The notes under the pieces: model-generated | Told to the model about the DNA's origin: nothing | The model's database searches: none | Seen by the model: the letters and a program-made list of their open reading frames with translations, nothing else | Assembly (NCBI GenBank): GCA_003278365.1 | Contig: QCFS01000001.1 | Location: forward strand, 40,024-104,023 | Length of the DNA: 64,000 bases | Reading direction: 5' to 3' | From: Prochlorococcus sp. AG-363-M17 | GTDB lineage: Bacteria > Cyanobacteriota > Cyanobacteriia > PCC-6307 > Cyanobiaceae | Shown: one piece after another, positions 41,561 through 51,806 of the stretch | Position numbering within the stretch: the stretch's first letter is position 1 | Layout of the letters: each line of letters begins with the position of its first letter | Made by a program: the position numbers and the translations under genes

Positions 41561-44500
41561 TTATTCTGTCTCTGTTACTCCTTCTATACGATCCTCTACC
41601 TCTTGGTAAAGTTCCTTTAATTGTTCAATATTTTCATCAGAGGTTTCCCAGTATCCTCTGCCGTTAACTTCAAGAAGCGTACCTACTATATTTCTGAAGC
41701 TATGAGGATTAAGTTCCATAAGTCTTTTTCTCATTACTGGATCATTTATAAATGTCTCATTAGATTCCTCGTATACAAAATTATCTACCTGACCACTGGT
41801 TGCACTCCATCCAAGGGTAAAGTTTAGTCTTTTGGATACTTCTCGTACCCCCTCATAACCAGAATTTAGCATGCCTTCATACCATTTTGGATTTAATAAC
41901 TTTGTTCGTGAATCGAGCCTAATTGTTTCACTTAAGGAACGAACCTGAGCATTAGCTGTTGTTGTATCAGCTATAAAGCTTGATGGTGCTTTACCATCTT
42001 CCCTAAGACCTTTAATGAGATTTGTGGGGTCAGAGTCAAAATAATGACTCACGTCAGTTAGTGATATCTCAGCGGAATCAAGGTTCTGGAATGTAACATC
42101 TGCTGTTTTCATTACTGATTCGAAAACTTCTCGATTTTGATTCATTTCGCCAGGATTATCTGCATTGAATGCAAATGTTTTTCTTGATAGGTACATCTCC
42201 TGCAGTTCAGTTTCTTCTTCCCATGTTGAATTCTCAACAGCAAGATTGACGTTTGAACTGTAACTACCACTTGAGTTTGAAAATACCCTGCAAGCTGCCT
42301 CTCTAAGAGTTAAGCCTTGCGCTTTTGCCTGTTCTAAAGAGTGTTTTCGGACAAAATTCTCTTCTATAGGTTCATCAGCTTCTGCTGCCATTTTCACTCC
42401 TTGGTCGATTAGTGCCATTTGATTTATGAATAGATCCCTAAAGACACCTGAACAATTCACCACCACATCGATTCTTGGCCTGCCAAGCTCTTCAAGAGGT
42501 ATTAGCTCTAACTTGTTTACCCGTCCTACAGAGTCGGGTTTAGGCCTAACTCCTATAAACCAAAGTATTTGTGCAAGGGACTCCCCATAAGTTTTTATGT
42601 TATCTGTACCCCAAAGGACGCAAGCAATAGTTTCTGGCCATGTACCCTCTTCATCTTTTTGTCTTTGTATGAGTTTGTCTGCAACTCCTTTTGCTGCTGC
42701 AATTGCAGCAGTTGTAGGAATTGATTGAGGGTCTAGTGCATGTATATTTTTGCCGCTTGGAAGTACTGCTGGATTTCTGATTGGGTCACCACCAGGGCCT
42801 GGAAGGACATAGTCACCATCTAGAGCTTTAAGTAAGCTTTCCATCTCTTTGTCTGCGCAGATTTGTTTAAGACAAAAATTTAGGTATTCAAAAAGTTTTT
42901 CAAGTTCTTCTGAATTAACGTTGCCAAAACCTGCTTTTATACACGCTCTCTTCCATGGTGTCGGGAAATTAAAACCTACACGTTCCATTAAACCTTTTAT
43001 CCCTGTTAGATAATTCTTACTTGATAGATTAACCCTCCCCTCTTTGTCTGTTAGTGAAGTGATTATTGATGAAACTATTGAGCGAGAAGCATTTGTTATT
43101 GTTTTATTTAGCTCAACATCAGCGAGAATCCCTTTATCATTCCCATCGAATATCTCTTCTATCTTTCTGTCAATAGACTCAGCAAGTAATCCAGGCAATG
43201 ATCTTAGTTTGTCTTCTTCTCTTTCTAGTGAAGCAATGCTTACTAGCGTAGCTACTGCCTCTTCAGCTGTAGGGGGCTTGCCAATAGTATGAAGTCCACA
43301 AGGAAGAAGTCTGCTCTCTATTTCCATTAATTGGCTGTATACAGCACCAACAATTTTATCTCTTTCATCTATATCTAGGGAAGCTGTATCCTCGTCCGGA
43401 AAATTGACATCCTGATCAAGATTGCATTTTTTAGAAGTTTCTATAATTGCATTAACTATTTGTATGCCTCGACCACTTTCACGAAGTTGTTGATATGAAC
43501 CAACAAGTTCACCAAGCTCCTTGAGTCCTTTATAAAGTCCTGCATTTTCAGCGGGAGGTGTCAAATAACTAATAGTTGAAGCGTAGCCACGCCTTTTTGC
43601 GATAGTTGCTTCTGATGGGTTGTTTGCTGCGTAGTAATAGAGATTTGGTAAGCCACCAATTAAAGAATCTGGATAGCAGGTCTCACTCATGCCCATTTGC
43701 TTTCCGGGCATGAATTCAAGTGATCCATGTGTTCCAAAGTGAAGGACAGCATCTGCCCCCCAAATTTTTTCTAGATATGTGTAATAGGCTGCAAAGCCAT
43801 GATGAGGACTTGCACTTCTTGAGTAAAGTAACCTCATAGGATCCCCTTCGTAACCAAAAGTAGGTTGAACTCCAACGAAGACATTCCCAAAATGTCTTCC
43901 AAATATCAATAGATTTTGACCATCACTATTAAGTGACCCTGGTGGTTTTCCCCAGTTTTCTTCTAATCGTTCTGAATATGGAGTTAACCGTTCATATTCT
44001 TCCACGCTCATCCGATGTGCTATTGAAAGCTCTGGTGATCCTTCTAATGCTTCCGGGTCATTGATTATGGCTTCCATAAGTAACTTTGGATCTTTGGGAA
44101 GATTCTCTATCTTGTAACCCTTTGCTTTCATTTCTTGAAGCACTCGGTGTATTGATCCAAATACATCTAAATAGGCTGCTGTTCCTACGTTTCCTTTGTC
44201 GGGAGGAAAACTAAAGATAGTAATTGCAAGCTTTTTTTCGATCCTTGGTTTTATTCGAAGTGAAGACCACCGAATTGCTCTTTCAGCAATTGCATCAACA
44301 CGATCTTGCAGAGTATGTGCTTTACCTGTGGCGTCATCTCTTCCTGAAAGAACAATTGGCTCTATCGCCCCATCTAGTTCGGGTATGGCAATTTGCAAAG
44401 CAACTTGAACTGGGTGAAGACCAAGATCACTTATTTCCCATTCTTGTGTAGTTTGAAAAACTAGGGGCAAAGCAACCATATAAGGACGATTTAATCTCTT

Positions 44501-45580
44501 TAATGATTCGATTGCTTTAGGGTGGTCCTGTCTTGCGGGTCCTCCTACAAGGGCAAATCCAGTTAGCGAAACTACTCCATCAACTATAGGAGTCTCTGGA
44601 TTTATGGGATCATAAAAAAATGAATTTACTGGTTTAGAAAAATCTAATCCACCACAAAAAATAGGTATTACACGAGCACCTCGATATTCAAGCTCTTGAA
44701 TGATTGCCACATAATGTGCATCATCACCAGTGACAATATGACTACGCTGAAGAACTAGTCCTATTAGAGGACCTTTTGAAGAGTTATTTGAAAGATCTTC
44801 TCTACTATCTGTCCAGTTTATATATTCTTTTATGTCTTCAAACATTCTCGGGGCTAGGGGATGCCATATACCTAGATCCGGAAATACCTCAGGTTCAGCA
44901 ACTTGAATTTCGTCTCTCTGCTCCCCATCTTTTGGTGGATAGACATACTTATCGGCCAACATAAGTAGCAGGTTCCTTAAGTTATCAGGCGTGCCACCTA
45001 ACCAATATTGAAAGCTCAGCATGAAACTTCTTGCATCCTGGGCTTTCTCAACTGGAAGATATTTCAGGATGCTTGGAAGAGTGTTTAATAATTTCAACAT
45101 TGCATCTTGGAACCCCGATCCACCTGCCTCCTTTCCCTTTTTCATTATTCCTGCAAAGACACTTTTGCTTTGACCTAATTGGGCCATCGAGAAGCTGCCC
45201 AACTTATTTAGGCGCATCACTTCAGGCATGGAAGGGAATACAACAGATGCTTTTAAACGATCTTTATGGGGAGTTACTGCATCAACGACTTTCTGAGCTA
45301 AGTCTTCGATGAATATCAACGAAGCAATAAAAACTTCAGCCGAAGCTATGTCAGTTTCAAAGTCACTAAAATTTTGTTCATCTCTAAGTTCCTCGATTAG
45401 GTAACCACTTAGCTCTATTCCAATTGGTCCATTTTGCGCATTCAGCGAATTTGCCGCTTGAGTAAGAGCATTTTGATACTGAGGTTCTAGCACCACATAG
45501 ACCGCTTTCATTACGGACTTGTGGCAGTGATTCTCATCAGGCAATACTCTGCGGTTGGCGGAGCGAACCTGGGTGAACAT
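41561..45580 (-). CDS. chlH: magnesium chelatase subunit H
   Basis: 1339-aa CobN/ChlH family; [44 protein letters not shown]. Confidence 0.97.
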   Translation of the reverse strand: MFTQVRSANRRVLPDENHCHKSVMKAVYVVLEPQYQNALTQAANSLNAQNGPIGIELSGYLIEELRDEQNFSDFETDIASAEVFIASLIFIEDLAQKVVDAVTPHKDRLKASVVFPSMPEVMRLNKLGSFSMAQLGQSKSVFAGIMKKGKEAGGSGFQDAMLKLLNTLPSILKYLPVEKAQDARSFMLSFQYWLGGTPDNLRNLLLMLADKYVYPPKDGEQRDEIQVAEPEVFPDLGIWHPLAPRMFEDIKEYINWTDSREDLSNNSSKGPLIGLVLQRSHIVTGDDAHYVAIIQELEYRGARVIPIFCGGLDFSKPVNSFFYDPINPETPIVDGVVSLTGFALVGGPARQDHPKAIESLKRLNRPYMVALPLVFQTTQEWEISDLGLHPVQVALQIAIPELDGAIEPIVLSGRDDATGKAHTLQDRVDAIAERAIRWSSLRIKPRIEKKLAITIFSFPPDKGNVGTAAYLDVFGSIHRVLQEMKAKGYKIENLPKDPKLLMEAIINDPEALEGSPELSIAHRMSVEEYERLTPYSERLEENWGKPPGSLNSDGQNLLIFGRHFGNVFVGVQPTFGYEGDPMRLLYSRSASPHHGFAAYYTYLEKIWGADAVLHFGTHGSLEFMPGKQMGMSETCYPDSLIGGLPNLYYYAANNPSEATIAKRRGYASTISYLTPPAENAGLYKGLKELGELVGSYQQLRESGRGIQIVNAIIETSKKCNLDQDVNFPDEDTASLDIDERDKIVGAVYSQLMEIESRLLPCGLHTIGKPPTAEEAVATLVSIASLEREEDKLRSLPGLLAESIDRKIEEIFDGNDKGILADVELNKTITNASRSIVSSIITSLTDKEGRVNLSSKNYLTGIKGLMERVGFNFPTPWKRACIKAGFGNVNSEELEKLFEYLNFCLKQICADKEMESLLKALDGDYVLPGPGGDPIRNPAVLPSGKNIHALDPQSIPTTAAIAAAKGVADKLIQRQKDEEGTWPETIACVLWGTDNIKTYGESLAQILWFIGVRPKPDSVGRVNKLELIPLEELGRPRIDVVVNCSGVFRDLFINQMALIDQGVKMAAEADEPIEENFVRKHSLEQAKAQGLTLREAACRVFSNSSGSYSSNVNLAVENSTWEEETELQEMYLSRKTFAFNADNPGEMNQNREVFESVMKTADVTFQNLDSAEISLTDVSHYFDSDPTNLIKGLREDGKAPSSFIADTTTANAQVRSLSETIRLDSRTKLLNPKWYEGMLNSGYEGVREVSKRLNFTLGWSATSGQVDNFVYEESNETFINDPVMRKRLMELNPHSFRNIVGTLLEVNGRGYWETSDENIEQLKELYQEVEDRIEGVTETE

Positions 45581-45695
45581 AGTCTCAATTACCTAATTTG
45601 AAGCAGCCTAAGGGCCTCCGGTCCATATATGTGGCTCTTTCCCTTCGGGTGTTACATGTGTACTGCAAATTTTCTTTGTCATACTTGCTTTTGAA

Positions 45696-46547
45696 ATGAC
45701 CAACCACAAAACTGATTCAATCCCTGTTGTAGTTGCTGGAGCGTTAGGGCGGATGGGGTCTGAGGTTGTTAAAGCAGTCCACGCCTCACCTGATTGTCAT
45801 CTAGTCGCTTCTATTGAAACCTCTACCGAAAATGAAGGAGTTGATGTTGGTGAGCTCTTGGGCTTGGGCCAAATAGGTATCCCTCTTTCAAATGATTTTG
45901 AGGGAACCTTATGTTCGGTTAGTCAGATGCCTAGTCAATCTGGAAATACTAAAAAAGCGGTACTAGTTGACTTCACACATCCTTCAGTTGTTTATGAGCA
46001 TACGAGATCATCAATAGCTTATGGACTGCATCCGGTAATTGGTACAACAGGACTTACAGCAGAACAAATAACTGAATTAGCTATTTTTTCAGAGAAAGCT
46101 TCAGTAGGTTCAGCAATTATTCCAAATTTTTCAGTTGGAATGGTTTTGCTTCAGCAAGCCGCCGCCGCCGCCGCACGTTTTTATAGTCATGTTGAACTTG
46201 TTGAACTTCACCACAACAACAAAGCTGATGCGCCTAGTGGAACTTGTCTTAAAACCGCAGAATTAATAGAAGAGATAGGTAAACCTTTTAACCCCTCTTC
46301 AATAGATGAACATGAGTCTGTTGAAGGAAGTCGTGGTGGAAGCAGACCAAGTGGTATTCGCATGCACTCAATTCGCTTGCCTGGTTTAGTCGCACATCAG
46401 GAGGTCTTGTTTGGTGCTTTAGGAGAGACATATACTCTTCGTCATGACACTATTGATAGGAAGGCTTATATGCCTGGTGTGTTACTTACAATTCGGAAAG
46501 TGCAGGCTTTAACTGGCCTAATTTATGGCTTAGAAAGAATCGTTTGA
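45696..46547 (+). CDS. dapB: 4-hydroxy-tetrahydrodipicolinate reductase
   Basis: [33 protein letters not shown]. Confidence 0.97.
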   Translation: MTNHKTDSIPVVVAGALGRMGSEVVKAVHASPDCHLVASIETSTENEGVDVGELLGLGQIGIPLSNDFEGTLCSVSQMPSQSGNTKKAVLVDFTHPSVVYEHTRSSIAYGLHPVIGTTGLTAEQITELAIFSEKASVGSAIIPNFSVGMVLLQQAAAAAARFYSHVELVELHHNNKADAPSGTCLKTAELIEEIGKPFNPSSIDEHESVEGSRGGSRPSGIRMHSIRLPGLVAHQEVLFGALGETYTLRHDTIDRKAYMPGVLLTIRKVQALTGLIYGLERIV

Positions 46548-46560
46548 CAAGGCATTTCAA

Positions 46561-47217
46561 ATGTTGTCCCCTTTACGTCCAGGAGAATTACAGAAGCTAA
46601 TACCGGCAGTAGCTACAGGGAATCAATTCTCAGCTGCGCTAGGTGACCCTAGGAAGATTTTGCAGAGAGTGATGATTGCGACAATTGGTGGAGTAATAAC
46701 TTTATTAATTAGCCAAAGTCAAGTTGCAAGTAGATTTTATGCTGTTTGGTTGATAGTAGGAGTTACATTACTTCTATATGTACTTTGGAGTCCAATTATA
46801 GAGGCTGGTCAGAAGAACTCTGTTTTACGTTCCTATCCATTTGGAGCTGTTTTTGACGGGCAAATTGGAGATGTCTTTACAAGAGAACGAATTGAAAATA
46901 GACATGAACAGGCTAATCAACGTGGCGAACTAGAACTAGTTGAAAATCGAAGAACCTGGATGATACTTGAGTTGATAGATGAAGATGGATATCTAGCTCA
47001 ACTTCGATTCCCTATGGAGAAAAAACACCAAATGATTAAGGAGGGGCAAAGAATTCGTTGCGTAGTGCTTAGTGATAGAAGTGATTTCAGCAAAATTTCA
47101 GCCTTAAGTGATGCTTGGTTGCCAGGTAATCGAATATGGGTTGGTGAATATCCCTATTTATTAAGACCAGCATTTGAGGAGCTTTGCCAAAGAAGATTAG
47201 ACAGGATTAGATATTAA
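46561..47217 (+). CDS. conserved cyanobacterial membrane protein
   Basis: Two N-terminal TM helices and a soluble C-terminus. Confidence 0.65.
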   Translation: MLSPLRPGELQKLIPAVATGNQFSAALGDPRKILQRVMIATIGGVITLLISQSQVASRFYAVWLIVGVTLLLYVLWSPIIEAGQKNSVLRSYPFGAVFDGQIGDVFTRERIENRHEQANQRGELELVENRRTWMILELIDEDGYLAQLRFPMEKKHQMIKEGQRIRCVVLSDRSDFSKISALSDAWLPGNRIWVGEYPYLLRPAFEELCQRRLDRIRY

Positions 47218-47342
47218 ACTAAAATATAATTATATTGTTTTTTTCTTTCTAATGACTATTTTTAGATAGATTCACTTCTTTTTTCATTTACGACCTGTTA
47301 AGACACTTCTAAGAATTTGCACACCTTATCAATCCTATTGTT

Positions 47343-48476
47343 TTGCATGTAAAGATAGTTGGTTCTGGTCCCACCGGCGCATTATTAGCTTTGGCTCTAT
47401 CAAGGGTAGGGTCAAAGGTTGGTATTTATGATTATACAAATAAGCAAGACTTACTTAGAAGAAGTAGAGCATATGCATTAACTCATTCTTCTAGGAGGCT
47501 TCTTGAGGACATTGGTCTTTGGCCACTATTTCACCCTGTTATTACACCTTTCGACTCTTTAAGTCTTGAAGATAGGCAACTTCTTTTAGACTTTAAATTT
47601 AGTATTCGTGATTTATCATCTCAAAATTATTCCTATGGCTCTATAGGTTGGATTATAGATCATAAAATAATGATGCAAATACTTCTCTCTCGTATAGACA
47701 ATGACTCTAATATCGAATGTAACTATGGTGTAGCTACTAATTCTCTCTTGGAAGGTTATGATTTAATTGTTGCTGCCGATGGTCCCAATTCTTCCTTACG
47801 TCAGGAATGGAATATTAATACTTTTAACTTTTCCTATGCTCAAGGATGCTTAACTACAAAAGTTCTAGTTAGGGGCGCTAAAGAGAATGTCTCTCATGAA
47901 ATTTTTCGAAGGGATGGCCCACTAGCATTGCTTCCTATGGGAGGTGAAACATATCAAATTGTTTGGACAGCTCCCCTTGAAAGCTGTGTTAGAAGGTCTT
48001 CTCTAAAAACGTCTTACCTTCTTGATGAATTAGCAGGTATTCTTCCTGACCATATGCACCCTGACATGCTTTTAGATCAACCGAATGCCTTTCCACTTAG
48101 ATTTTCTATTGCATCTTCTTTTGGCTCTAAAAGACATCTACTTATTGGAGAGTCTGCACACTGTTTTCATCCAGTAGGAGGACAAGGTTTAAACCTGTGT
48201 TGGAGAGATGTTGAAACTCTAATGAGAATTATAAAAAGAGTTAATTCCGGAAAAGTAAAATTATCCTCTGTTCCTTATATCTATAACTTTAGGCGTTATT
48301 TTGATGTTATTTTTACAGGTTTACTTACAGACTTAATTCTACGTTTCTATTCAAATAATTACTTTTATGTTCTTCCATTTAGACGTATGGTGATGTTTTT
48401 TGTTTCTTATGTAAGGCCTCTTAGAAGGCTACTGTTGAGAATCATGACTGATGGAGCTGCCAATTTACTCCTTTAG
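47343..48476 (+). CDS. FAD-dependent monooxygenase (UbiH/COQ6-like)
   Basis: VKIVGSGPTGALLALALSRVGSKVGIYD; LLIGESAHCFHPVGGQGLNLCWRDVE; TTG start. Confidence 0.9.
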   Translation: MHVKIVGSGPTGALLALALSRVGSKVGIYDYTNKQDLLRRSRAYALTHSSRRLLEDIGLWPLFHPVITPFDSLSLEDRQLLLDFKFSIRDLSSQNYSYGSIGWIIDHKIMMQILLSRIDNDSNIECNYGVATNSLLEGYDLIVAADGPNSSLRQEWNINTFNFSYAQGCLTTKVLVRGAKENVSHEIFRRDGPLALLPMGGETYQIVWTAPLESCVRRSSLKTSYLLDELAGILPDHMHPDMLLDQPNAFPLRFSIASSFGSKRHLLIGESAHCFHPVGGQGLNLCWRDVETLMRIIKRVNSGKVKLSSVPYIYNFRRYFDVIFTGLLTDLILRFYSNNYFYVLPFRRMVMFFVSYVRPLRRLLLRIMTDGAANLLL

Positions 48477-48497
48477 TAGGCAGAATGAGAGGACTTA

Positions 48498-48719
48498 ATG
48501 CTCAATATGGTTGTAAGCAGTCACCCACAACCCAAATCGTCCCCTCAGCTGTTGAATTTTCTGCAACAGAAGGTTGGTTTAACGGACAACGCTATAAACT
48601 TAGGTTTGAGACAAGCTGAGATTGAACAAGCTCCCTTACCAGTAGTATTATGGAGTTTCGGATTGCTTAACCTGACTCAATATCAGCAGGTTTTGGACTG
48701 GGAAATTAATCACAAATGA
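48498..48719 (+). CDS. DUF2949-like small protein
   Basis: LLNFLQQKVGLTDNAINLGLRQAEIEQAPLPVVLWSFGLLNLTQYQQVLDW. Confidence 0.78.
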   Translation: MLNMVVSSHPQPKSSPQLLNFLQQKVGLTDNAINLGLRQAEIEQAPLPVVLWSFGLLNLTQYQQVLDWEINHK

Positions 48720-48910
48720 TGTCTGCAAATCATTGCTATTACTAGATAGATTATCTTTCGATCGAAGTTTATGATCTTCCTATGAAGCCTAAAGAATATC
48801 TCCCAGATTATTTGATTGTTCTTATATGAAGCTCCCTATTTGTGTGCACTTTTAAAAATACATCCGAGGACTAATGACTTAGGGCCCTAAATGCTGCCAT
48901 TATTTCCAGT

Positions 48911-49480
48911 ATGGAAAATCTAGCTAGCTCATCAATTGAAAATAAATCAGATATTATTTGCGCTAAGCAAATAATTCTTGGACGTAGGGCACTTGAGAGG
49001 CTTGACTTGCTTTTTCTGGCTGTTGAATCCCTTGATTTTAATGGTAGCGAGGCAATGCTTATTACTTGTGAGAAGCTTGGCTTACAGAACTATTTCCCTA
49101 ACCGAGTAGAGCTCTGGAAGCGTCGTTGTCATAATCCTTTGAGACGTACTACTCGAAGAGGTCAGCTCAGCTCTACTGATTCTCAAGCATTAATTGTTCT
49201 TCTTTGTTCTATGGCAGAAAGAATATACCCACTACTTCGTCAATTGCTTTCATCACGAGAACCTGAAAATATAAATTCTCAAAGATGGCAGCTCTTAGAG
49301 CAACGTTTGGGAGAATTGATTAATGAACGAATGAATCCTCGTAGAGGAGGTGTACAGCGATTGTTAAATCCAGCGATAAAGCAAATCATATGTAAAGATC
49401 TAGTCCTTAGCTTGGCTCTTGCTTCAGGACCTGGAGGTGTTGAACGAATGTGCGCCAGTCTCCTTGATCCCACCCCATAA
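48911..49480 (+). CDS. DUF3038-like protein
   Basis: LERLDLLFLAVESLDFNGSEAML; GPGGVERMCASLLD. Confidence 0.75.
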   Translation: MENLASSSIENKSDIICAKQIILGRRALERLDLLFLAVESLDFNGSEAMLITCEKLGLQNYFPNRVELWKRRCHNPLRRTTRRGQLSSTDSQALIVLLCSMAERIYPLLRQLLSSREPENINSQRWQLLEQRLGELINERMNPRRGGVQRLLNPAIKQIICKDLVLSLALASGPGGVERMCASLLDPTP

Positions 49481-49487
49481 TTTTTAT

Positions 49488-50093
49488 ATGTTAAAAAACA
49501 CTTTTTTGTACGATCAGAACTCAGTACGTCTTCTTGTTGAGGGACTTCCTGACACATCCTTAGGACAGTCTGAAGATGCTGTAGGCATTATTTCTTCTTG
49601 GAAGCTTGAATTGATTGGCAAGGCCGATCTGGAAGGAAAAAGGGAGCATCTTGAAGCAATGATGATTCAAGTACTGCCATATGCTCGTTACCTTATTTCC
49701 GGGGTAAAACGTCCTTTTGGAGATCAACAAAGTACTGTTTCTATCTCTTCAGAAGGAAATCAGCATAAGTTGACTTTAAGAAGCTCAAGGCCAGGTGTAG
49801 AGCCAATGGCAGTTTTTATTGATGATGCTGAGTTGACAGATCTTGTTAGATGTTTGGATCAATTAAGGTACGATTCACGAGTTCCCATTTCATGGAACCT
49901 CACAAGTGACAATCCCTTGAAACGGAACGAAATTGTCAATAGGGTCCCCATAGCTCAGAGAATCTTTGCACCCTTGATCGGCGGAACAACGTTTTTTCTA
50001 GTGGCAAGCATTGCAACTTTCTTTTCCCTACAAACTACTGTTGAATTCAAAGATAATGATACAAATTCCGGGAAAACCCATTTGAATAATTAG
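49488..50093 (+). CDS. DUF4335-like protein
   Basis: TFLYDQNSVRLLVEGLPDTS; LSRPGVEPMAVFIDDAELTDLVRCLDQL-like region; ATG at 49488 preferred over the ORF-track start. Confidence 0.75.
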   Translation: MLKNTFLYDQNSVRLLVEGLPDTSLGQSEDAVGIISSWKLELIGKADLEGKREHLEAMMIQVLPYARYLISGVKRPFGDQQSTVSISSEGNQHKLTLRSSRPGVEPMAVFIDDAELTDLVRCLDQLRYDSRVPISWNLTSDNPLKRNEIVNRVPIAQRIFAPLIGGTTFFLVASIATFFSLQTTVEFKDNDTNSGKTHLNN

Positions 50094-50292
50094 CTTAGAT
50101 AATCATAGAGTCGAACTTATTTGATTTAGCTAAACATCCATTTTGTATGCAACAAGTAGAAAATATTTAAATAGCTTGAAAACTAGCCTGATTTGTTTAT
50201 AATTAAGATTGTCCAATTAGCTTTAAATAAACGACGTAAACGTATAAATTGATACTAACTTTATTAGTTCCACCCACTCATCCTTCTTATTT

Positions 50293-50676
50293 ATGAGTAA
50301 GCCAGATAAAAGACTCCTGACAAGGTATGTCTTTCGTAAGAAAAAAGGTGATAAGCATAAGCCAATATACATAATCTTATTGGAAGCGATATTAATGTTA
50401 ATCACTTCTTTGGTATCTCTTCTCTATCTAAATCAACTTCCTCAACAGTTTGATTTTGAAAAATTGTTTGCAGATGCCATATCTAACCTTTTAGAATCTA
50501 TAACTTTATTGATATCCTCGTTATCCATTTTTGGTTCAATCTTACTTGTAACTTTATTAGTTGTTCTTTCTTTGCTTTTGTTGGTAGGTTCAATCTCTAG
50601 ATCGTTCAGAATAATCTCGCTATTTCTTTCTAGGAAAAAAAAGAAATCTAGAATACCAAAAGCTCGAAGAGGTTAA
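50293..50676 (+). CDS. hypothetical membrane protein
   Basis: ORF with two strong TM segments and basic ends. Confidence 0.55.
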   Translation: MSKPDKRLLTRYVFRKKKGDKHKPIYIILLEAILMLITSLVSLLYLNQLPQQFDFEKLFADAISNLLESITLLISSLSIFGSILLVTLLVVLSLLLLVGSISRSFRIISLFLSRKKKKSRIPKARRG

Positions 50677-50782
50677 ACTACTCTCATTATTAAAAAAAAA
50701 ATAAGGTTTTCAACTAATTATTTCCCGTTATCAGCTAATCTCTTTAAGATCTAAAGAGGCATCATTTGAAACTCTTTTCATT

Positions 50783-51163
50783 ATGTCTATCAGATCTACA
50801 CCTTCCTTCTATATTACTGCCTGGCTGGGCTATTCATTAGCTATTTACACATGGTTCTTACTGTTTAGAAGCTCTTCGTTTTTATGGGTAATTTTAGGCT
50901 TGTCATTATTAATCATTTTTAGATGCATAACCAAAGGCCCTTCGTCTGTTCATCAGAGCCTTACTTTCCCAGGCATAACCTTCCCTCTTTCAAGGATAAT
51001 AATAAGGTCTTCTTCATTTCTATATTTCTCAGCTTCAATGTACGGCTTGATTGACATTATATTGGAATTACCTCTATATGATAAAAGTTTTATGTTGCTA
51101 CCTCTTTTAATCTCAGCATGTTTTTTGGGTGGTGCCTCTATTACTTTGGCTCAGATCGATTAA
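50783..51163 (+). CDS. hypothetical membrane protein
   Basis: ORF with about four TM segments. Confidence 0.55.
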   Translation: MSIRSTPSFYITAWLGYSLAIYTWFLLFRSSSFLWVILGLSLLIIFRCITKGPSSVHQSLTFPGITFPLSRIIIRSSSFLYFSASMYGLIDIILELPLYDKSFMLLPLLISACFLGGASITLAQID

Positions 51164-51280
51164 GTATTATGGAACCTTGATCTAAGAACTTTTTAAGGCA
51201 TCTGACGTATTTTTACTATACTTTTAACGTTTTGCATCGTTCAACTAGAATTAAGATAACAGACAATCTCCGAGTTTCTC

Positions 51281-51730
51281 ATGGCCCCTATTTATGAATA
51301 TTCTTGGCTAATACCAATTGTTCCTTTTTTTGGTGCATCAATTATAGGTCTTCTACTTCTTGCTTTTAGTAGAACTATGAACAGGTTGAGTAAGCCAGTA
51401 TTTGCGATTTCTGCTGGTTGTTTATCTATATCAGCTATTCTTAGTTGTTTCTTGCTTGCACATGAATTAGCAAAAGATAGCCTACCTTATGTCTTTGACT
51501 ACAATCCTAGTATTTTTGGTAGCAATTTACATATATCTTTCTTCGCCGATTCCTTAACCTCCTCTGTTATAACTGTGTTTTCGACCGGGCTATTAGTACT
51601 AATGATGATTGTTCATAATAGAAATTACCGCAAGGTTGGATATGTAAGAAATTTTGTTTCCCTAGGTTTCCTATCATCAACACTTCTTCTGCTTTTATTT
51701 CTTTACCCTTTATCAGAGGTTTTAAAATAA
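51281..51730 (+). CDS. NdhF (NDH-1 subunit 5) N-terminal-domain-like protein, truncated
   Basis: SWLIPIVPFFGASIIGLLLLAFSRTMNRLSKPV...FADSLTSSVITVFSTGLLVLMMIVHNRNYRKVGYVRNFVSLGFLSSTLLLLL resembles the Proton_antipo_N region of NdhF; ORF ends before the antiporter core. Confidence 0.65.
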   Translation: MAPIYEYSWLIPIVPFFGASIIGLLLLAFSRTMNRLSKPVFAISAGCLSISAILSCFLLAHELAKDSLPYVFDYNPSIFGSNLHISFFADSLTSSVITVFSTGLLVLMMIVHNRNYRKVGYVRNFVSLGFLSSTLLLLLFLYPLSEVLK

Positions 51731-51781
51731 ACAAATAATCAACAAGGTTGTTTACTAACCTCATTAATTATTTGTTTATTT
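51725..51781. terminator. bidirectional terminator-like stem-loop
   Basis: aaataaacaaataat (51725-51739) / attatttgtttattt (51767-51781) perfect 15-bp arms between convergent genes. Confidence 0.65.
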
Positions 51782-51806
51782 ACCTATTGATTAGTATCGT
51801 TGTAAC

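Noticed and set aside
43044-43292. Plus-strand ORFs inside chlH (also 41621, 44196, 44224, 44776, 45031)
   Set aside because: All lie antisense to the convincing 1339-aa ChlH ORF; low-complexity translations.
46157-46176. GCC trinucleotide run in dapB as an unstable microsatellite
   Set aside because: Encodes an Ala stretch at a position where DapB proteins commonly have Ala-rich helix; short and most likely ordinary coding sequence.
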